Of a stretch of 64,000 nt of DNA, positions 1 through 8,926 are shown piece by piece. Numbering within the stretch: position 1 is the first letter of the stretch; every line of letters begins with the position of its first letter. The notes under the pieces are model-generated. The model worked only from the letters and a program-made list of their open reading frames with translations. It made no database searches and was not told where the DNA came from. Source of the DNA: an uncultured Dehalococcoidia bacterium (GTDB lineage Bacteria > Chloroflexota > Dehalococcoidia > Lucifugimonadales > UBA1123); NCBI GenBank assembly GCA_958296105.1, contig OY282441.1:2439800-2503799 (forward strand), in the 5' to 3' direction. A program made the position numbers and the translations under genes.

Positions 1-2159
1 CGAGCGGTGATGATGGATGGCACCGAGTCCGCCGTCGGGATGGCGTAGTCCATCATGCTGCCTGTGACCAGCTGCCCAGACTCGTCGTATACGCCCTCCT
101 CCGTCAGCGCCTGCCCCACGCCCTGCACCACTCCGCCGTGAACCATGCCCTCCACGATCATCGGGTTGATGACGTTTCCGACGTCGTCCACCGCCACGTA
201 CTTCTGAAGCTCGACCTCGCCCGTGTCGCCGTCGACTTCCACCACGGCGATGTGAGTGCCGAACGGCCAAGTGAAGTTCTGCGGATCGAATATGCTCACC
301 GCTTCCAGCCCCGGCTCCGTCCCTTCGGGCAGGCTCTCGTACCAGTACGCCGCCAGCGCGACCTCTTGGAAGGTCTTGGCGTTCGCGGGCGCGCCCTGCA
401 CGAAGTACTGGCCGTTCTCAGCCACCACGTCTTCGGGCGCTGCCTCCAGCAGGTTGGCGGCTATCCGCTTCGCCTTGTCCTGTATCTTCTCGATGCTCAT
501 GTGTATGGCGTTTCCGCCGCATACCGCGCTGCGCGAGCCGAACGTGCCGGTTCCCATCTGAACTTTGTCCGTGTCTCCGTGAACCACCTCCACGTCTTCC
601 ACTGCCACCCCGAGCTCTGCCGCCGCCAGCTGCGCGAACGTGGTGTCGTGTCCCTGACCGTGGCTGGATGAGCCGGTGAACACCGTCACCTTGCCGGTGG
701 GATGCACCCGCACCAGCGCGCTCTCCCACACACCCGCGCGCGCGCCGAGCGTGTACGCCACAGCAGACGGCGCCATGCCGCATATCTCCACGTAGGTAGA
801 GAGGCCGATGCCCAGATGCCTGCCCGCCTCGCGCGCCGCCGCCTGCTCGGCGCGGAAGTCTTCGTACCCCACGAGATCCAGCGCGAGGTCCAGCGCCGCC
901 TCGTAGTTGCCGCTGTCGTATATGACGGTCGTGGCGACTTCGTATCCGTCCTCGAACGGCGGAATCAGGTTCTTGCGCCTCACCTCCGCCGGGTCCATCC
1001 CGATCTCGGCGGCGTAGCGGTCCATCATCCGCTCGACCAGATACGTCGCCTCCGGCCGCCCCGCTCCGCGATAGGCGTCCACCGGCGTAGTCGTCGTGAA
1101 CACGCCCGTGACCTTGCACTGTACGCTGTCTATCTTGTACGGACCTACGAGCATCAGCCCGAACAGGTAGGTCGGAATGGCGGGGGCGAAGGTGGAGAGG
1201 TACGCGCCCATGTTCGCGTAGACGTCCGTCCGAAGCCCGCTGACGTTGCCCTCCCTGTCCCCGACGATCTCGACCTCGCCCACGTGGTCGCGCCCGTGCG
1301 TGGTGGCTAGGTAGTTCTCCTGCCTGCCCTCGATCCACTTGATCGGCCTGCCCAGATGCTTGGCGACCACCGAGGCGATGACCTCCTCGGCGTACAGGTA
1401 CAGCTTGCAGCCGAACCCGCCGCCCACGTCCGGCGCGATGACCCTGATCTGATGCTCCGGGTGACCCGTGACCAGCGCCAGCAGCAGCCGAACCAGATGC
1501 GGAATCTGCGTAGACGTATAGACAGTCAGATGGTTGGTGCCGGGGTTGAAGTCGGCGACCACGCCGCGCGGCTCCATCGGGTTGGGGATGAGACGCTGAT
1601 TGACGATGCGCTCGGTCACGCGCACATCCGCGCTCGCCGCCGCCGCGTCGAAGTCTCCGCCGCCCACCTCCCACTCGAAGGCGATGTTGTTCGGCGCGTC
1701 GTCGTGAACCTGCGCCGCTCCGTCCTGCACGCCCGCCTCCATGTCGACCACGGCATCGAGAACGTCGTAATCGACCTCGATGAGCGCCGCGCCGTCCGCC
1801 GCCGCCTGTGGGCTGGTGGCGACCACCGCCGCCACCGCATCGCCCACGCATCTCACCTTGTCCACCGCCAGCGGCGGGTGCGGCACCTCCTTGGTATCCG
1901 GCACCACCCAGCCGCAGATAAGCGAGCCGAGCTGATCCGCGAGGTCCGCGCCGGTATAGACCGCCACCACGCCATCTGCCGCCGCCGCCGCTGACGTGTC
2001 GACTCCTCTGATGCGCGCGTGCGCGTGCGGACTGCGCGCCAGCGACATGTTGAGCATCCCGACCAAGCGCACGTCGTCCACGTAGGTGCCTCTGCCGGTG
2101 ATCAGTCTGGGGTCTTCACGGCGCTTTATGCTCGCGCCAAGCACGGACTGGGTTGTCAT
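1..2159 (-). CDS. Xanthine dehydrogenase/CO dehydrogenase family large subunit, form II CoxL-like (3' end outside window)
   Basis: The minus-strand frame from the ATG at 2159 stays open to the window edge (719 codons), so the C-terminus is missing. The protein begins MTTQSVLGASIKRREDP, with the RREDPRLITGRGTYVDD opening typical of aldehyde oxidase/xanthine dehydrogenase large subunits. It should bind the molybdenum-cytosine dinucleotide cofactor and hydroxylate an organic substrate with medium and small partner subunits. The motif AYRGAGR is the form II CoxL signature; true aerobic CO dehydrogenase (form I) carries AYXCSFR instead, so CO oxidation is not implied. AGGAGG precedes the start. 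No CoxM/CoxS partners lie upstream in the window; they may lie beyond position 1. The molybdate transporter modABC nearby fits the cofactor need. Confidence 0.9.
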   Translation of the reverse strand, partial: MTTQSVLGASIKRREDPRLITGRGTYVDDVRLVGMLNMSLARSPHAHARIRGVDTSAAAAADGVVAVYTGADLADQLGSLICGWVVPDTKEVPHPPLAVDKVRCVGDAVAAVVATSPQAAADGAALIEVDYDVLDAVVDMEAGVQDGAAQVHDDAPNNIAFEWEVGGGDFDAAAASADVRVTERIVNQRLIPNPMEPRGVVADFNPGTNHLTVYTSTQIPHLVRLLLALVTGHPEHQIRVIAPDVGGGFGCKLYLYAEEVIASVVAKHLGRPIKWIEGRQENYLATTHGRDHVGEVEIVGDREGNVSGLRTDVYANMGAYLSTFAPAIPTYLFGLMLVGPYKIDSVQCKVTGVFTTTTPVDAYRGAGRPEATYLVERMMDRYAAEIGMDPAEVRRKNLIPPFEDGYEVATTVIYDSGNYEAALDLALDLVGYEDFRAEQAAAREAGRHLGIGLSTYVEICGMAPSAVAYTLGARAGVWESALVRVHPTGKVTVFTGSSSHGQGHDTTFAQLAAAELGVAVEDVEVVHGDTDKVQMGTGTFGSRSAVCGGNAIHMSIEKIQDKAKRIAANLLEAAPEDVVAENGQYFVQGAPANAKTFQEVALAAYWYESLPEGTEPGLEAVSIFDPQNFTWPFGTHIAVVEVDGDTGEVELQKYVAVDDVGNVINPMIVEGMVHGGVVQGVGQALTEEGVYDESGQLVTGSMMDYAIPTADSVPSIITA

Positions 2160-2330
2160 GTCTGTCCTCCTGCTCTCTCGAATCGCTGGGCCAGCTCATT
2201 GCCCCTGAGAAGAAGACGCTGGAAATGACGTAAAGATCCCATCCCGCGCGCCGCCTCGGAGTCAAGCGTACTGTACCTTACCCATGCGGGTTAGGCAAGG
2301 GGAGCGCAGAACGGCGCGCCGCGCGCGCTT

Positions 2331-2639
2331 TCAGCTCACGTAGCGGTCTATGTTGATGGCTCTCGCCTTGCGCGTGCAGCGGACTCTCAGCCGCTCGCCA
2401 AGCGCGAGCTTTTGGAACGTGTCCGCGTCCACCTCGATCCGCGCGCCGTTGACCACGAGGCGCAGCGCGCCGTCCTCCGCGATCTCCTTGCGCACCAGCG
2501 CGCCCTCCGTCACGTAGTACGGCGGCAGCAAGTCCAGAAGCGACCATGCCCACGCCCCGGACTGTCGGGACACGATCTTCACCACTTCCCACGCGCCCAT
2601 TACGCCGAGAGCCGTTCCACTGTTCACAGACATCTTCAT
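2331..2639 (-). CDS. Conserved-looking small protein of unknown function
   Basis: A 102-residue product if started at the ATG at 2639 (MKMSVNSGTALG); an in-frame GTG at 2735 would add 32 residues. I do not recognise the family. The C-terminal half looks like a small beta-rich domain ending with basic residues. The start is uncertain because no clear Shine-Dalgarno sequence precedes 2639; a TATTATAG stretch just upstream could be a -10 box giving a nearly leaderless transcript. It lies between the molybdopterin oxidase and the flavoprotein on the same strand. Confidence 0.55.
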   Translation of the reverse strand: MKMSVNSGTALGVMGAWEVVKIVSRQSGAWAWSLLDLLPPYYVTEGALVRKEIAEDGALRLVVNGARIEVDADTFQKLALGERLRVRCTRKARAINIDRYVS

Positions 2640-2770
2640 AATGGAGACTATAATAGCCCCCACAGCCCGCATAGGCAACGGATGCCGTCTGTCGCAGCGT
2701 GACGCTTCGGCATCGAGTTCATAGAAGCCTCCCACAGCCCCGCGCAGGCAGCGGATATTGCGCCACGCCG

Positions 2771-4261
2771 TCAGCGCGTGGCGTGCCGCGCCGCGCCCTC
2801 TCCCGCGATCTTGCCGAACACCGAGCCAGCCATCAGCCCCGATCCGCCCGGGTAGTTATGGTAGAACAGCCCGCCCACCAGCTCGCCGGCGGCGTACAGG
2901 CCCGGAATCGCCACGTCCTCCGTATCCAGAACGCGCCCTTCGCCGTCTATCTTCAGCCCGCCGAACGTGAACGTGATCCCGCACGTGACGGCGAAGCCCA
3001 GATACGGCGGCGAGTCTATCGGCAGCGCCCAGTTCGACTTGGGCGGCTCGATCCCCGCCGTACCCTTGCCGTCTAGCTCCGTGGGGTCGTAATCGCCGTC
3101 CAGCACGGCGGCGTTGAACTCCCGCACCGTGTTGATCAGCCCCTCGCGCTCGATACCCAGACCGTCCGCCAGCCCCTCTATCGTGCGCGCCTCCACCTTC
3201 GACACCTGCGGAATGTCGTACTCGTCCCTGAGCAGATGCTTCGTCTTCTGGTCGAATATCTGGAACGCCGCCATCTGCGGCTGGAACAGTATCTCCCTGC
3301 CGTACTTCGCGTAGGTGTAGTTGCGGAAGTCCGCGCCCTCGTCCACGAAGCGCCGCCCCTCCACGTTGACGACTATCCCGAACGGGTAGGAGTGCTTCTG
3401 AAACAGGTCGGCGATGTTGCGGTCTCCGCTCGGCGGCGCGTTGAGGTCCCACGCCACCGCGTGGCAGCCGCTCCAGTGGCCGAAAGACTGCGCCCCGATG
3501 TCCAGCGCCATTCTGATTCCGTCGCCCGTGTTGAACTTGGTTCCGCGCACCTTCGCCAGCTCCCAGCCCGGACCGAGGTAGCGCGTGCGCATCTCCGCGT
3601 TCGCCTCGAATCCGCCGCACGCCAGCGCCACCGCTCCGCACTCCAGATCGCGGTATCCATCGGCGTCTCGGATCGTCAGCCCCGTCACCTCGCCCTTGCG
3701 GTTCGTCCTCAGAGCGCTCGCCTTCGTCCCGTAGATGACCGTTCCGCCCTTCCGCTCCACCAGCTCGAACTGCCTGTCGGACAGCCCCTTGCCGCCGCCG
3801 ACCGCCTCCACGATCAGCCCGCCCCAGAACCTGAGAACGCCCCCGCGCCTGAACGCCTGTCTGCCATACGCCAGTATCCAGCGGACGCCCTGATCTTCGA
3901 GCCAGCGCATCGTCGGCTGAGACCTCGACACGAGCGTCTCCACCAGCTGGGGATCGGACAGCCCCTCCGTCACTCGCATCACGTCCCCGTAGAACGCGCC
4001 CTGCGTGTACGAACCCACGTCTATGGCAGACTTCTCTTCCTCCGACATCTCCGGAAGCAGCGCCAATACGTCCTCTATGCCCTCGTATGCGAACCTGAAC
4101 AGCCCGCCCGTGAAGTACGAGTTGCCGCCGCGCAGGTACTCCGGCGCCTTCTCCAAGACGAGGACGCTCGCCCCCTGCTCGATTGCCGCGAGCGCGGCGC
4201 ACAGCGCGGCGTTGCCGCCGCCGACCACAACGACGTCAGGACGCTGATTGAAGCTCAACAT
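2771..4261 (-). CDS. FAD-dependent oxidoreductase, tricarballylate dehydrogenase (TcuA)/fumarate reductase flavoprotein family
   Basis: A 496-residue flavoprotein. The N-terminus DVVVVGGGNAALCAALAA is a Rossmann FAD-binding GxGxxG fold, followed by an LEK acidic strand end and RGGNS, resembling TcuA-type proteins. The C-terminus has the second FAD contact region (GLYAAGELVGGLFYHNYPGGSGL). The family oxidises or reduces C-C bonds next to carboxylates, as in tricarballylate to cis-aconitate; the substrate here is not known. The ATG at 4261 is chosen because GGAGG lies 5 bases upstream; the longer open frame reaching 5029 runs through the modA region and is an artefact. No TcuB-like electron acceptor is adjacent. 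Confidence 0.85.
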   Translation of the reverse strand: MLSFNQRPDVVVVGGGNAALCAALAAIEQGASVLVLEKAPEYLRGGNSYFTGGLFRFAYEGIEDVLALLPEMSEEEKSAIDVGSYTQGAFYGDVMRVTEGLSDPQLVETLVSRSQPTMRWLEDQGVRWILAYGRQAFRRGGVLRFWGGLIVEAVGGGKGLSDRQFELVERKGGTVIYGTKASALRTNRKGEVTGLTIRDADGYRDLECGAVALACGGFEANAEMRTRYLGPGWELAKVRGTKFNTGDGIRMALDIGAQSFGHWSGCHAVAWDLNAPPSGDRNIADLFQKHSYPFGIVVNVEGRRFVDEGADFRNYTYAKYGREILFQPQMAAFQIFDQKTKHLLRDEYDIPQVSKVEARTIEGLADGLGIEREGLINTVREFNAAVLDGDYDPTELDGKGTAGIEPPKSNWALPIDSPPYLGFAVTCGITFTFGGLKIDGEGRVLDTEDVAIPGLYAAGELVGGLFYHNYPGGSGLMAGSVFGKIAGEGAARHATR

Positions 4262-4403
4262 ACGCCTCCGAGACAATGACTGAAAACCAGATCGCCGCGC
4301 CTCGCAAGGTACAGCATCACCCGTTGCGCTGTAAACCGAACCCGATCCAGTCTGTCCCAGTCCTGCGCGGGCGCGGCTCTCGACGTGAGCGCGCCGCGGG
4401 GAC

Positions 4404-5249
4404 ATGAATGACATGAATATGGAGAGAGTGAGCCACATGAGCCACGTAGACACCCATGCGCCTATGGCGGCGCGGCGCGGCAGAGCGTCCCCGTCTCTCG
4501 CCTTGCGCATCCTGACTCTCGCCCTCGTCACTGCCGCCATTGCCTGCGCGGATGACCCTGACGCCTCCCTGCTCGTGTTCGCCGCCGCCAGCCTCAAGGA
4601 GCCGATGACCCATCTGGCGGATCTCCACGAAGCGCGCTCCGGCGTATCCGTGAACGTCAGCTTCGGCGGATCGCTGGCGCTGGCGCGGCAGATCGAGGCT
4701 GGCGCGCCAGCCGACCTGTTCGTTTCCGCCGGATCGCCGCCGATGCGGATGCTCGTATCCGAAGGACTCGTCGCGCCCGACAGCGCCGCCATTCTGTTCG
4801 GCAACCAGCTCGTGATCGTCACCCCGCCCGGCGCCGCCCCTGTGACGTCGCTCCACTCCCTCACCGAATCCGAAGTGGAGACGGTCGCAATCGTCAACCC
4901 CGGACTCGGCCCAGCCGGGTGGTACGCCGAGAATGCGCTCCGCTCCGCCGGACTGTGGGACGCGCTGCTTCCCAAGACGATCCAGACTCCCGACGTCAGG
5001 GCAGCTCTCGCGGTTGTGTCGGCAGGCAACGCAGACGCCGCGTTCGTCTATCGCACAGACGCCATGACCGCCCCCGAGCTCGGCGTCGCCTTCGCCGTCC
5101 CCCCCGATCTCCACCCCCCAATCGAGTACGTGGCAGCCCCCATCCGCGCCTCCGACAACCCCGAATCGGCGTCGCTGATGGAGTTCCTGTCGTCTGACGA
5201 GGCGTTGGCTGTATTCGCCCGATTCGGATTTCTGATGGGCGACGAGTAG
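4404..5249 (+). CDS. modA: Molybdate ABC transporter substrate-binding lipoprotein ModA
   Basis: Periplasmic or membrane-anchored molybdate/tungstate-binding protein. The hydrophobic segment LRILTLALVTAAIAC acts as a signal peptide, and its terminal Cys makes a lipoprotein likely. The mature part starts LLVFAAASLKEPMTHLA, the ModA hallmark (AAASL), followed by FGGSLALARQIEAGAPADLFVSA and later GPAGWYAENAL. An in-frame ATG at 4437 has a better-placed GGAGAGAG and may be the true start. It is first of three genes; modB follows after 9 bases. The pathway supplies molybdenum for enzymes such as the molybdopterin oxidase at the window start. Confidence 0.92.
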   Translation: MNDMNMERVSHMSHVDTHAPMAARRGRASPSLALRILTLALVTAAIACADDPDASLLVFAAASLKEPMTHLADLHEARSGVSVNVSFGGSLALARQIEAGAPADLFVSAGSPPMRMLVSEGLVAPDSAAILFGNQLVIVTPPGAAPVTSLHSLTESEVETVAIVNPGLGPAGWYAENALRSAGLWDALLPKTIQTPDVRAALAVVSAGNADAAFVYRTDAMTAPELGVAFAVPPDLHPPIEYVAAPIRASDNPESASLMEFLSSDEALAVFARFGFLMGDE

Positions 5250-5258
5250 AATCGCTGT

Positions 5259-5924
5259 ATGCTCCAGACACTCGCCATCACGCTTCAGGTCGCCGTCGCC
5301 GCTACGCTCGTCAACCTGCCCCTCGCCCTCGCGCTCGGCTGGCTGGTGGTCAAGAAGAGAATCAGAGGAGGATTCCTGCTCGACATCCTCGCGTCTCTGC
5401 CGCTCGCGCTCCCGCCGGTGGTGATCGGGTACATGCTGCTCTTGCTGCTCGGTAGGCGCGGCCCCATCGGTCGCCTCGCCGCCGACGTACTGGGAGTCGA
5501 TATCCTGTTCACGTGGGCTGCCGCCGCCCTCGCCGCCGCCGTCATCTCGTTTCCGCTCATGGCAAGGGCGTTCATGGTCGCCATGCACGGAGTCGACGAG
5601 CGTATCGAGAGATCGGCAAGAAGTCTCGGCGCAGGCCCGCTGCGGGTGTTCTTCACCATGACGCTCCCACTCGCGTATCGCGGACTGCTCGCCGGCGTCC
5701 TGCTCGGCTTCGTGCGCGCCCTGAGCGAGTTCGGAGCGACCATAGTAGTCGCCGGCAGCATCCCGGGCAGGACGCAGACCCTCCCCCTCGCCATCTACGA
5801 GAGCGTACAGCTTGGACGTGACGAAGAGGCGCTCGCGCTCGTCGCCGTCTCGATTGCGCTGGCAGTCGCCACCATCGCCGCGCACAACTGGCTGCTGACA
5901 CTTCCCAGACGTGGAGAGACATGA
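5259..5924 (+). CDS. modB: Molybdate ABC transporter permease ModB
   Basis: A 221-residue integral membrane protein with about five or six hydrophobic segments. The permease coupling motif (EAA loop) is visible as ERSARSLGAGPLRVFFTMTLP around residues 108-128. The region ALSEFGATIVVAGSIPGRTQTLPLAIY is characteristic of ModB permeases. Its stop overlaps the modC start by four bases (ATGA), indicating translational coupling. It forms the membrane channel with ModA and ModC. Confidence 0.94.
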   Translation: MLQTLAITLQVAVAATLVNLPLALALGWLVVKKRIRGGFLLDILASLPLALPPVVIGYMLLLLLGRRGPIGRLAADVLGVDILFTWAAAALAAAVISFPLMARAFMVAMHGVDERIERSARSLGAGPLRVFFTMTLPLAYRGLLAGVLLGFVRALSEFGATIVVAGSIPGRTQTLPLAIYESVQLGRDEEALALVAVSIALAVATIAAHNWLLTLPRRGET

Positions 5925-7030
5925 TGACCGAGACCGCCCCGCAGGGTGGCGCGCCCCCATTCCTCGAATTCCGCGTCTCCAAGAGCTACGACGCATTTAC
6001 GCTGGACTGCGAAGGCGTGTTCCCGTCCGGCATTACGGCTGTGTTCGGTCCGTCCGGCAGCGGCAAGACCACGCTGCTCGACTCGATAGCCGGCATGATC
6101 TCCCCAGACTGCGGAGAGATTCGCGCAGGAGGCCGCCTCGTATACTCCTCTCGCGCCCGCGTCGATCTGCCGCCCGAAAAGCGGCGCTTCGGATACGTCT
6201 TTCAGCATGGCGCGCTCTTTCCCCAGATGAGTGTTCGCGCCAACATCTCATACGGATACAGGCTTACCCCCGAATCCGAGCGTCTGGCAGCCCCAGACGA
6301 TCTGGCAGACCTGCTCGGACTCTCCCACCTCATGGATAGAGGAGTGGCGAACCTGTCCGGCGGCGAGCGTCAGCGCGTGGCGTTGGCGCGCGCCCTCGCC
6401 ATCTCGCCCCGCCTGCTGCTGCTCGATGAGCCTCTAGCCTCGCTCGACGCCGCCTACCGCGCCTCCATCCTGCTGCACCTGAACCGAGTTTCCGAGCGGC
6501 TCGGCGTGTCGATGGTCTTCGTGTCCCATTCACTCTCGGAGGTGCTGGCGCTTGCGCCGTTCACCTATGCGCTCGACGGCGGCAGGATGATCGCCCACGG
6601 CCCCACGCCGGAGATACTGGCGCACCCGGGCGTATCGCGCATCGCAGACTACGGAACGCTGGAGAACATACTCGAAGCCGAAGTGGTGGACTCCGGAGGC
6701 TGCGAAAGCGCGTCCGCCCTGCGCGTTGGGGACGCGCTGCTGGTGGGTCCTCCCACGCTGTCACAGCCCGGCGATCTGGCATCCATATCCATCGGGGCGG
6801 GGGACATAATCCTGAGTCTGGGAGTGCCGCCCATGACCAGCGCGCGCAACGCCGTTCCCGCCGTCGTCCGCGAGCTGCGCGACGCCGGCGGCCGTGTGCT
6901 TGTCCACGTCGATCTCGGCGTTCCCCTCGTGGTGGAGGTGACCCCCGCCGCCGCCGCCGAGCTTGCCCTCCGCCCCGACCAGGACATCTATCTGGTAATC
7001 AAGTCCAACAGCATACTCGTGTTCGCGTAG
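5921..7030 (+). CDS. modC: Molybdate ABC transporter ATP-binding protein ModC with C-terminal TOBE/MOP region
   Basis: A 369-residue ABC ATPase. Walker A is GPSGSGKTT, the Q-loop lies near YVFQHGALFP, the ABC signature is LSGGERQRVALARAL, and Walker B is LLLLDEPLASLD. After the ATPase domain (about 1-235) there are roughly 130 residues with molybdate-binding-type TOBE segments (PAVVRELRDAGGRVLVHVDLG), as usual in ModC. The start ATG overlaps the modB stop. The N-terminal PQGGAPPFLEF segment is slightly longer than in many ModC proteins. Confidence 0.94.
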   Translation: MMTETAPQGGAPPFLEFRVSKSYDAFTLDCEGVFPSGITAVFGPSGSGKTTLLDSIAGMISPDCGEIRAGGRLVYSSRARVDLPPEKRRFGYVFQHGALFPQMSVRANISYGYRLTPESERLAAPDDLADLLGLSHLMDRGVANLSGGERQRVALARALAISPRLLLLDEPLASLDAAYRASILLHLNRVSERLGVSMVFVSHSLSEVLALAPFTYALDGGRMIAHGPTPEILAHPGVSRIADYGTLENILEAEVVDSGGCESASALRVGDALLVGPPTLSQPGDLASISIGAGDIILSLGVPPMTSARNAVPAVVRELRDAGGRVLVHVDLGVPLVVEVTPAAAAELALRPDQDIYLVIKSNSILVFA

Positions 7031-7040
7031 CCCCTCGAAG

Positions 7041-7991
7041 ATGAACGCACCCAAAACAGTCGTACCCCCCATCAAGTGTCAGGGCATCAAGACCAAGCTG
7101 GTTCCGTGGATACGCCAAACTGCGCCCGCCGACTTCGATGGAACGTGGATCGAACCCTTCATGGGATCCGGCGTCGTAGCGTTCAACATCCGCCCCAAGC
7201 GCGCGCTGCTGGCAGACTCCAACCCCCATCTCATACGATTCTACGAAGCCGTCGCCGAAGGCGAAGTCACGTCCGCTTCCACGCGCCGATTTCTCGAAGA
7301 AGAGGGCGCAGAGCTGCTGCGCGCAGGCGGAGAGCATTACTACGCCGTCCGAGACCGCTTCAACAGATACGGAGACCCGTTCGACTTCCTGTTCCTGAAC
7401 CGCGCCTGCTTCAACGGGCTGATCCGATTCAACCGAAAGGGCGAGTTCAACGTTCCCTTCTGCCGCAAGCCCAGCCGCTTCGCCAAGCCGTACATAACGA
7501 AGATCGCCAACCAAGTCCAAGCTGTGGCGGACATAATCCGCTTCGGAGACTATCGCTTCGAATGCCAGGACTTCGCCGCCACGATCGCATCGGCGCGAAG
7601 CGGCGACCTGATCTACTGCGACCCTCCATACATAGACCGCCACGCCGACTACTTCGGCATCTGGAATCAGGAGCGCGAAGAGCAGCTGGCGAATTCCCTG
7701 CGCTCCGCCCCATGCGATTTCATGCTCTCCACGTGGAGCGGCAACCAGTTCAGAAAGAACATATCTTTAGAGAAGCTGTGGGCAGAGTTCGACCCGCTTA
7801 CGCGAGAACACTTCTATCACGTGGGCGGCAGAGAGGACAATCGCAACCCCATGCTCGAAGCGCTGATAACGAGTTTCATCCCCGACCGCCGCCAGCTGCC
7901 CGCCGCTGCGGAGAAGCAGCTTGCGCCTTTGGAAGCTGCGCCGCCCTGTGAGACGCGCTGTGAGACGCCCTGTAAGACGGATAGAACATGA
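7041..7991 (+). CDS. D12-class (alpha) N6-adenine DNA methyltransferase
   Basis: A 316-residue Dam-like methylase. The SAM-binding motif is FMGSG (residues 40-44), with PPIKCQGIKTKLVPWI upstream in the position of the PFxWxGGK-type N-terminal motif. The catalytic motif IV DPPY is at 194-197 (IYCDPPYIDRH). Order motif I - target domain - DPPY fits the D12/alpha class. No restriction enzyme is next to it: it follows modC by 10 bases and is convergent with the glycosylase gene, so it looks like an orphan methylase or the remains of a restriction-modification system. Its target sequence cannot be read from here. Confidence 0.88.
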   Translation: MNAPKTVVPPIKCQGIKTKLVPWIRQTAPADFDGTWIEPFMGSGVVAFNIRPKRALLADSNPHLIRFYEAVAEGEVTSASTRRFLEEEGAELLRAGGEHYYAVRDRFNRYGDPFDFLFLNRACFNGLIRFNRKGEFNVPFCRKPSRFAKPYITKIANQVQAVADIIRFGDYRFECQDFAATIASARSGDLIYCDPPYIDRHADYFGIWNQEREEQLANSLRSAPCDFMLSTWSGNQFRKNISLEKLWAEFDPLTREHFYHVGGREDNRNPMLEALITSFIPDRRQLPAAAEKQLAPLEAAPPCETRCETPCKTDRT

Positions 7992-8007
7992 GAATCCTCG
8001 CAGCTCC

Positions 8008-8667
8008 CTAGACCCCCACCCTCGGGCACTCTGCCGACAGCGGACACCCCTCGCACAGCGGCTTGCTCCTGCACGTAGAATTCGCGTGGCGCACGATCAG
8101 CGCGTGGTACTCGTTGTACAGCGCGGCGTCACGCGAAAGCCGCTCGTGGAACAGCGCCTGAAACTCCCCGTACCGCGCCTCCGCCTCGTCGAAGCCCAGC
8201 CTGCCGAACACCCTGCGCGTGTAGGCATCCACCACGAACACCGGACGCCCCAGCGCGTACAGCAGAATATCGTCCGCCGTCTCCTCCCCAACGCCGTAGA
8301 CGCCCAGCAGATCCCTTCTCAGCCGCTCCGTGCCGTCCATCGACATAGATGCGATGTCGTCCCCGTACCTCTCGCAGAGGAACTCGCACAGCGCCTTCAG
8401 CTTCCTTGCCTTCGCCCTGAAGAACCCCGAGGGCCTAACCAGCTCCTCCAGCGCCTCGACTTCCAGCCCCCTGATCGCCGAAGCCGACAGCGCCCCCGCC
8501 GCCCTCAGATTGGAGATGGCTTTCTCCGCGTTGCTCCACGCCGTAGCCTGCACCAGCACCGCCCCGACCATCACCTCGAACGGCGACCGAGCGGGCCACC
8601 ACCCCTGCGCCCCGTACTGTTTCAGCAGCCTGTCATAGACATCCATCAGCAAGGGCGCGCCCCCCAT
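8008..8667 (-). CDS. Endonuclease III superfamily HhH-GPD DNA glycosylase, probably monofunctional
   Basis: A 219-residue base-excision repair protein. The helix-hairpin-helix is LLGVYGVGEETADDILL (residues 120-136) and the catalytic Asp is D147 (VVDAYTRRVF). The Lys that gives endonuclease III its AP-lyase activity is replaced by Glu (E129), so it should act as a simple glycosylase, like MagIII-type 3-methyladenine glycosylases. Four cysteines at 199, 205, 208 and 214 match an Fe-S cluster loop with a slightly short first spacing (C-x5-C-x2-C-x5-C rather than C-x6). GGAGG precedes the ATG. It converges with the methylase gene. Confidence 0.85.
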   Translation of the reverse strand: MGGAPLLMDVYDRLLKQYGAQGWWPARSPFEVMVGAVLVQATAWSNAEKAISNLRAAGALSASAIRGLEVEALEELVRPSGFFRAKARKLKALCEFLCERYGDDIASMSMDGTERLRRDLLGVYGVGEETADDILLYALGRPVFVVDAYTRRVFGRLGFDEAEARYGEFQALFHERLSRDAALYNEYHALIVRHANSTCRSKPLCEGCPLSAECPRVGV

Positions 8668-8926
8668 ATCGGCTCCTCCGTTCCCCGACCGTCACGATCA
8701 GCAGACCGCCCATCATCAGGCGAGCGCGATCGAGCCATGCTCTCGTTCCCCATTTCTAGAAAATTGCGCCTTCGCAGCTCTCTCTCCTGCGCGATGATGA
8801 GCGACATTCGCCCGGATCATACTGTAAAATCTAGTATGAACGTAGCCGATCTGCCCATCTTGCGGCGCATCTTCCTCTGGAATGCGCCCCTCGATGGGCT
8901 GACGAGGGAAAGGCCCCAGCCGACAC

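Noticed and set aside
418-1851. 477-residue minus-strand ORF rich in Arg/Gly
   Set aside because: It is an out-of-frame shadow of the CoxL-like gene; composition is typical of GC-rich shadows.
4262-5029. Long N-terminal extension of the TcuA-like flavoprotein
   Set aside because: It runs antisense to modA; the Rossmann domain and a good ribosome-binding site mark 4261.
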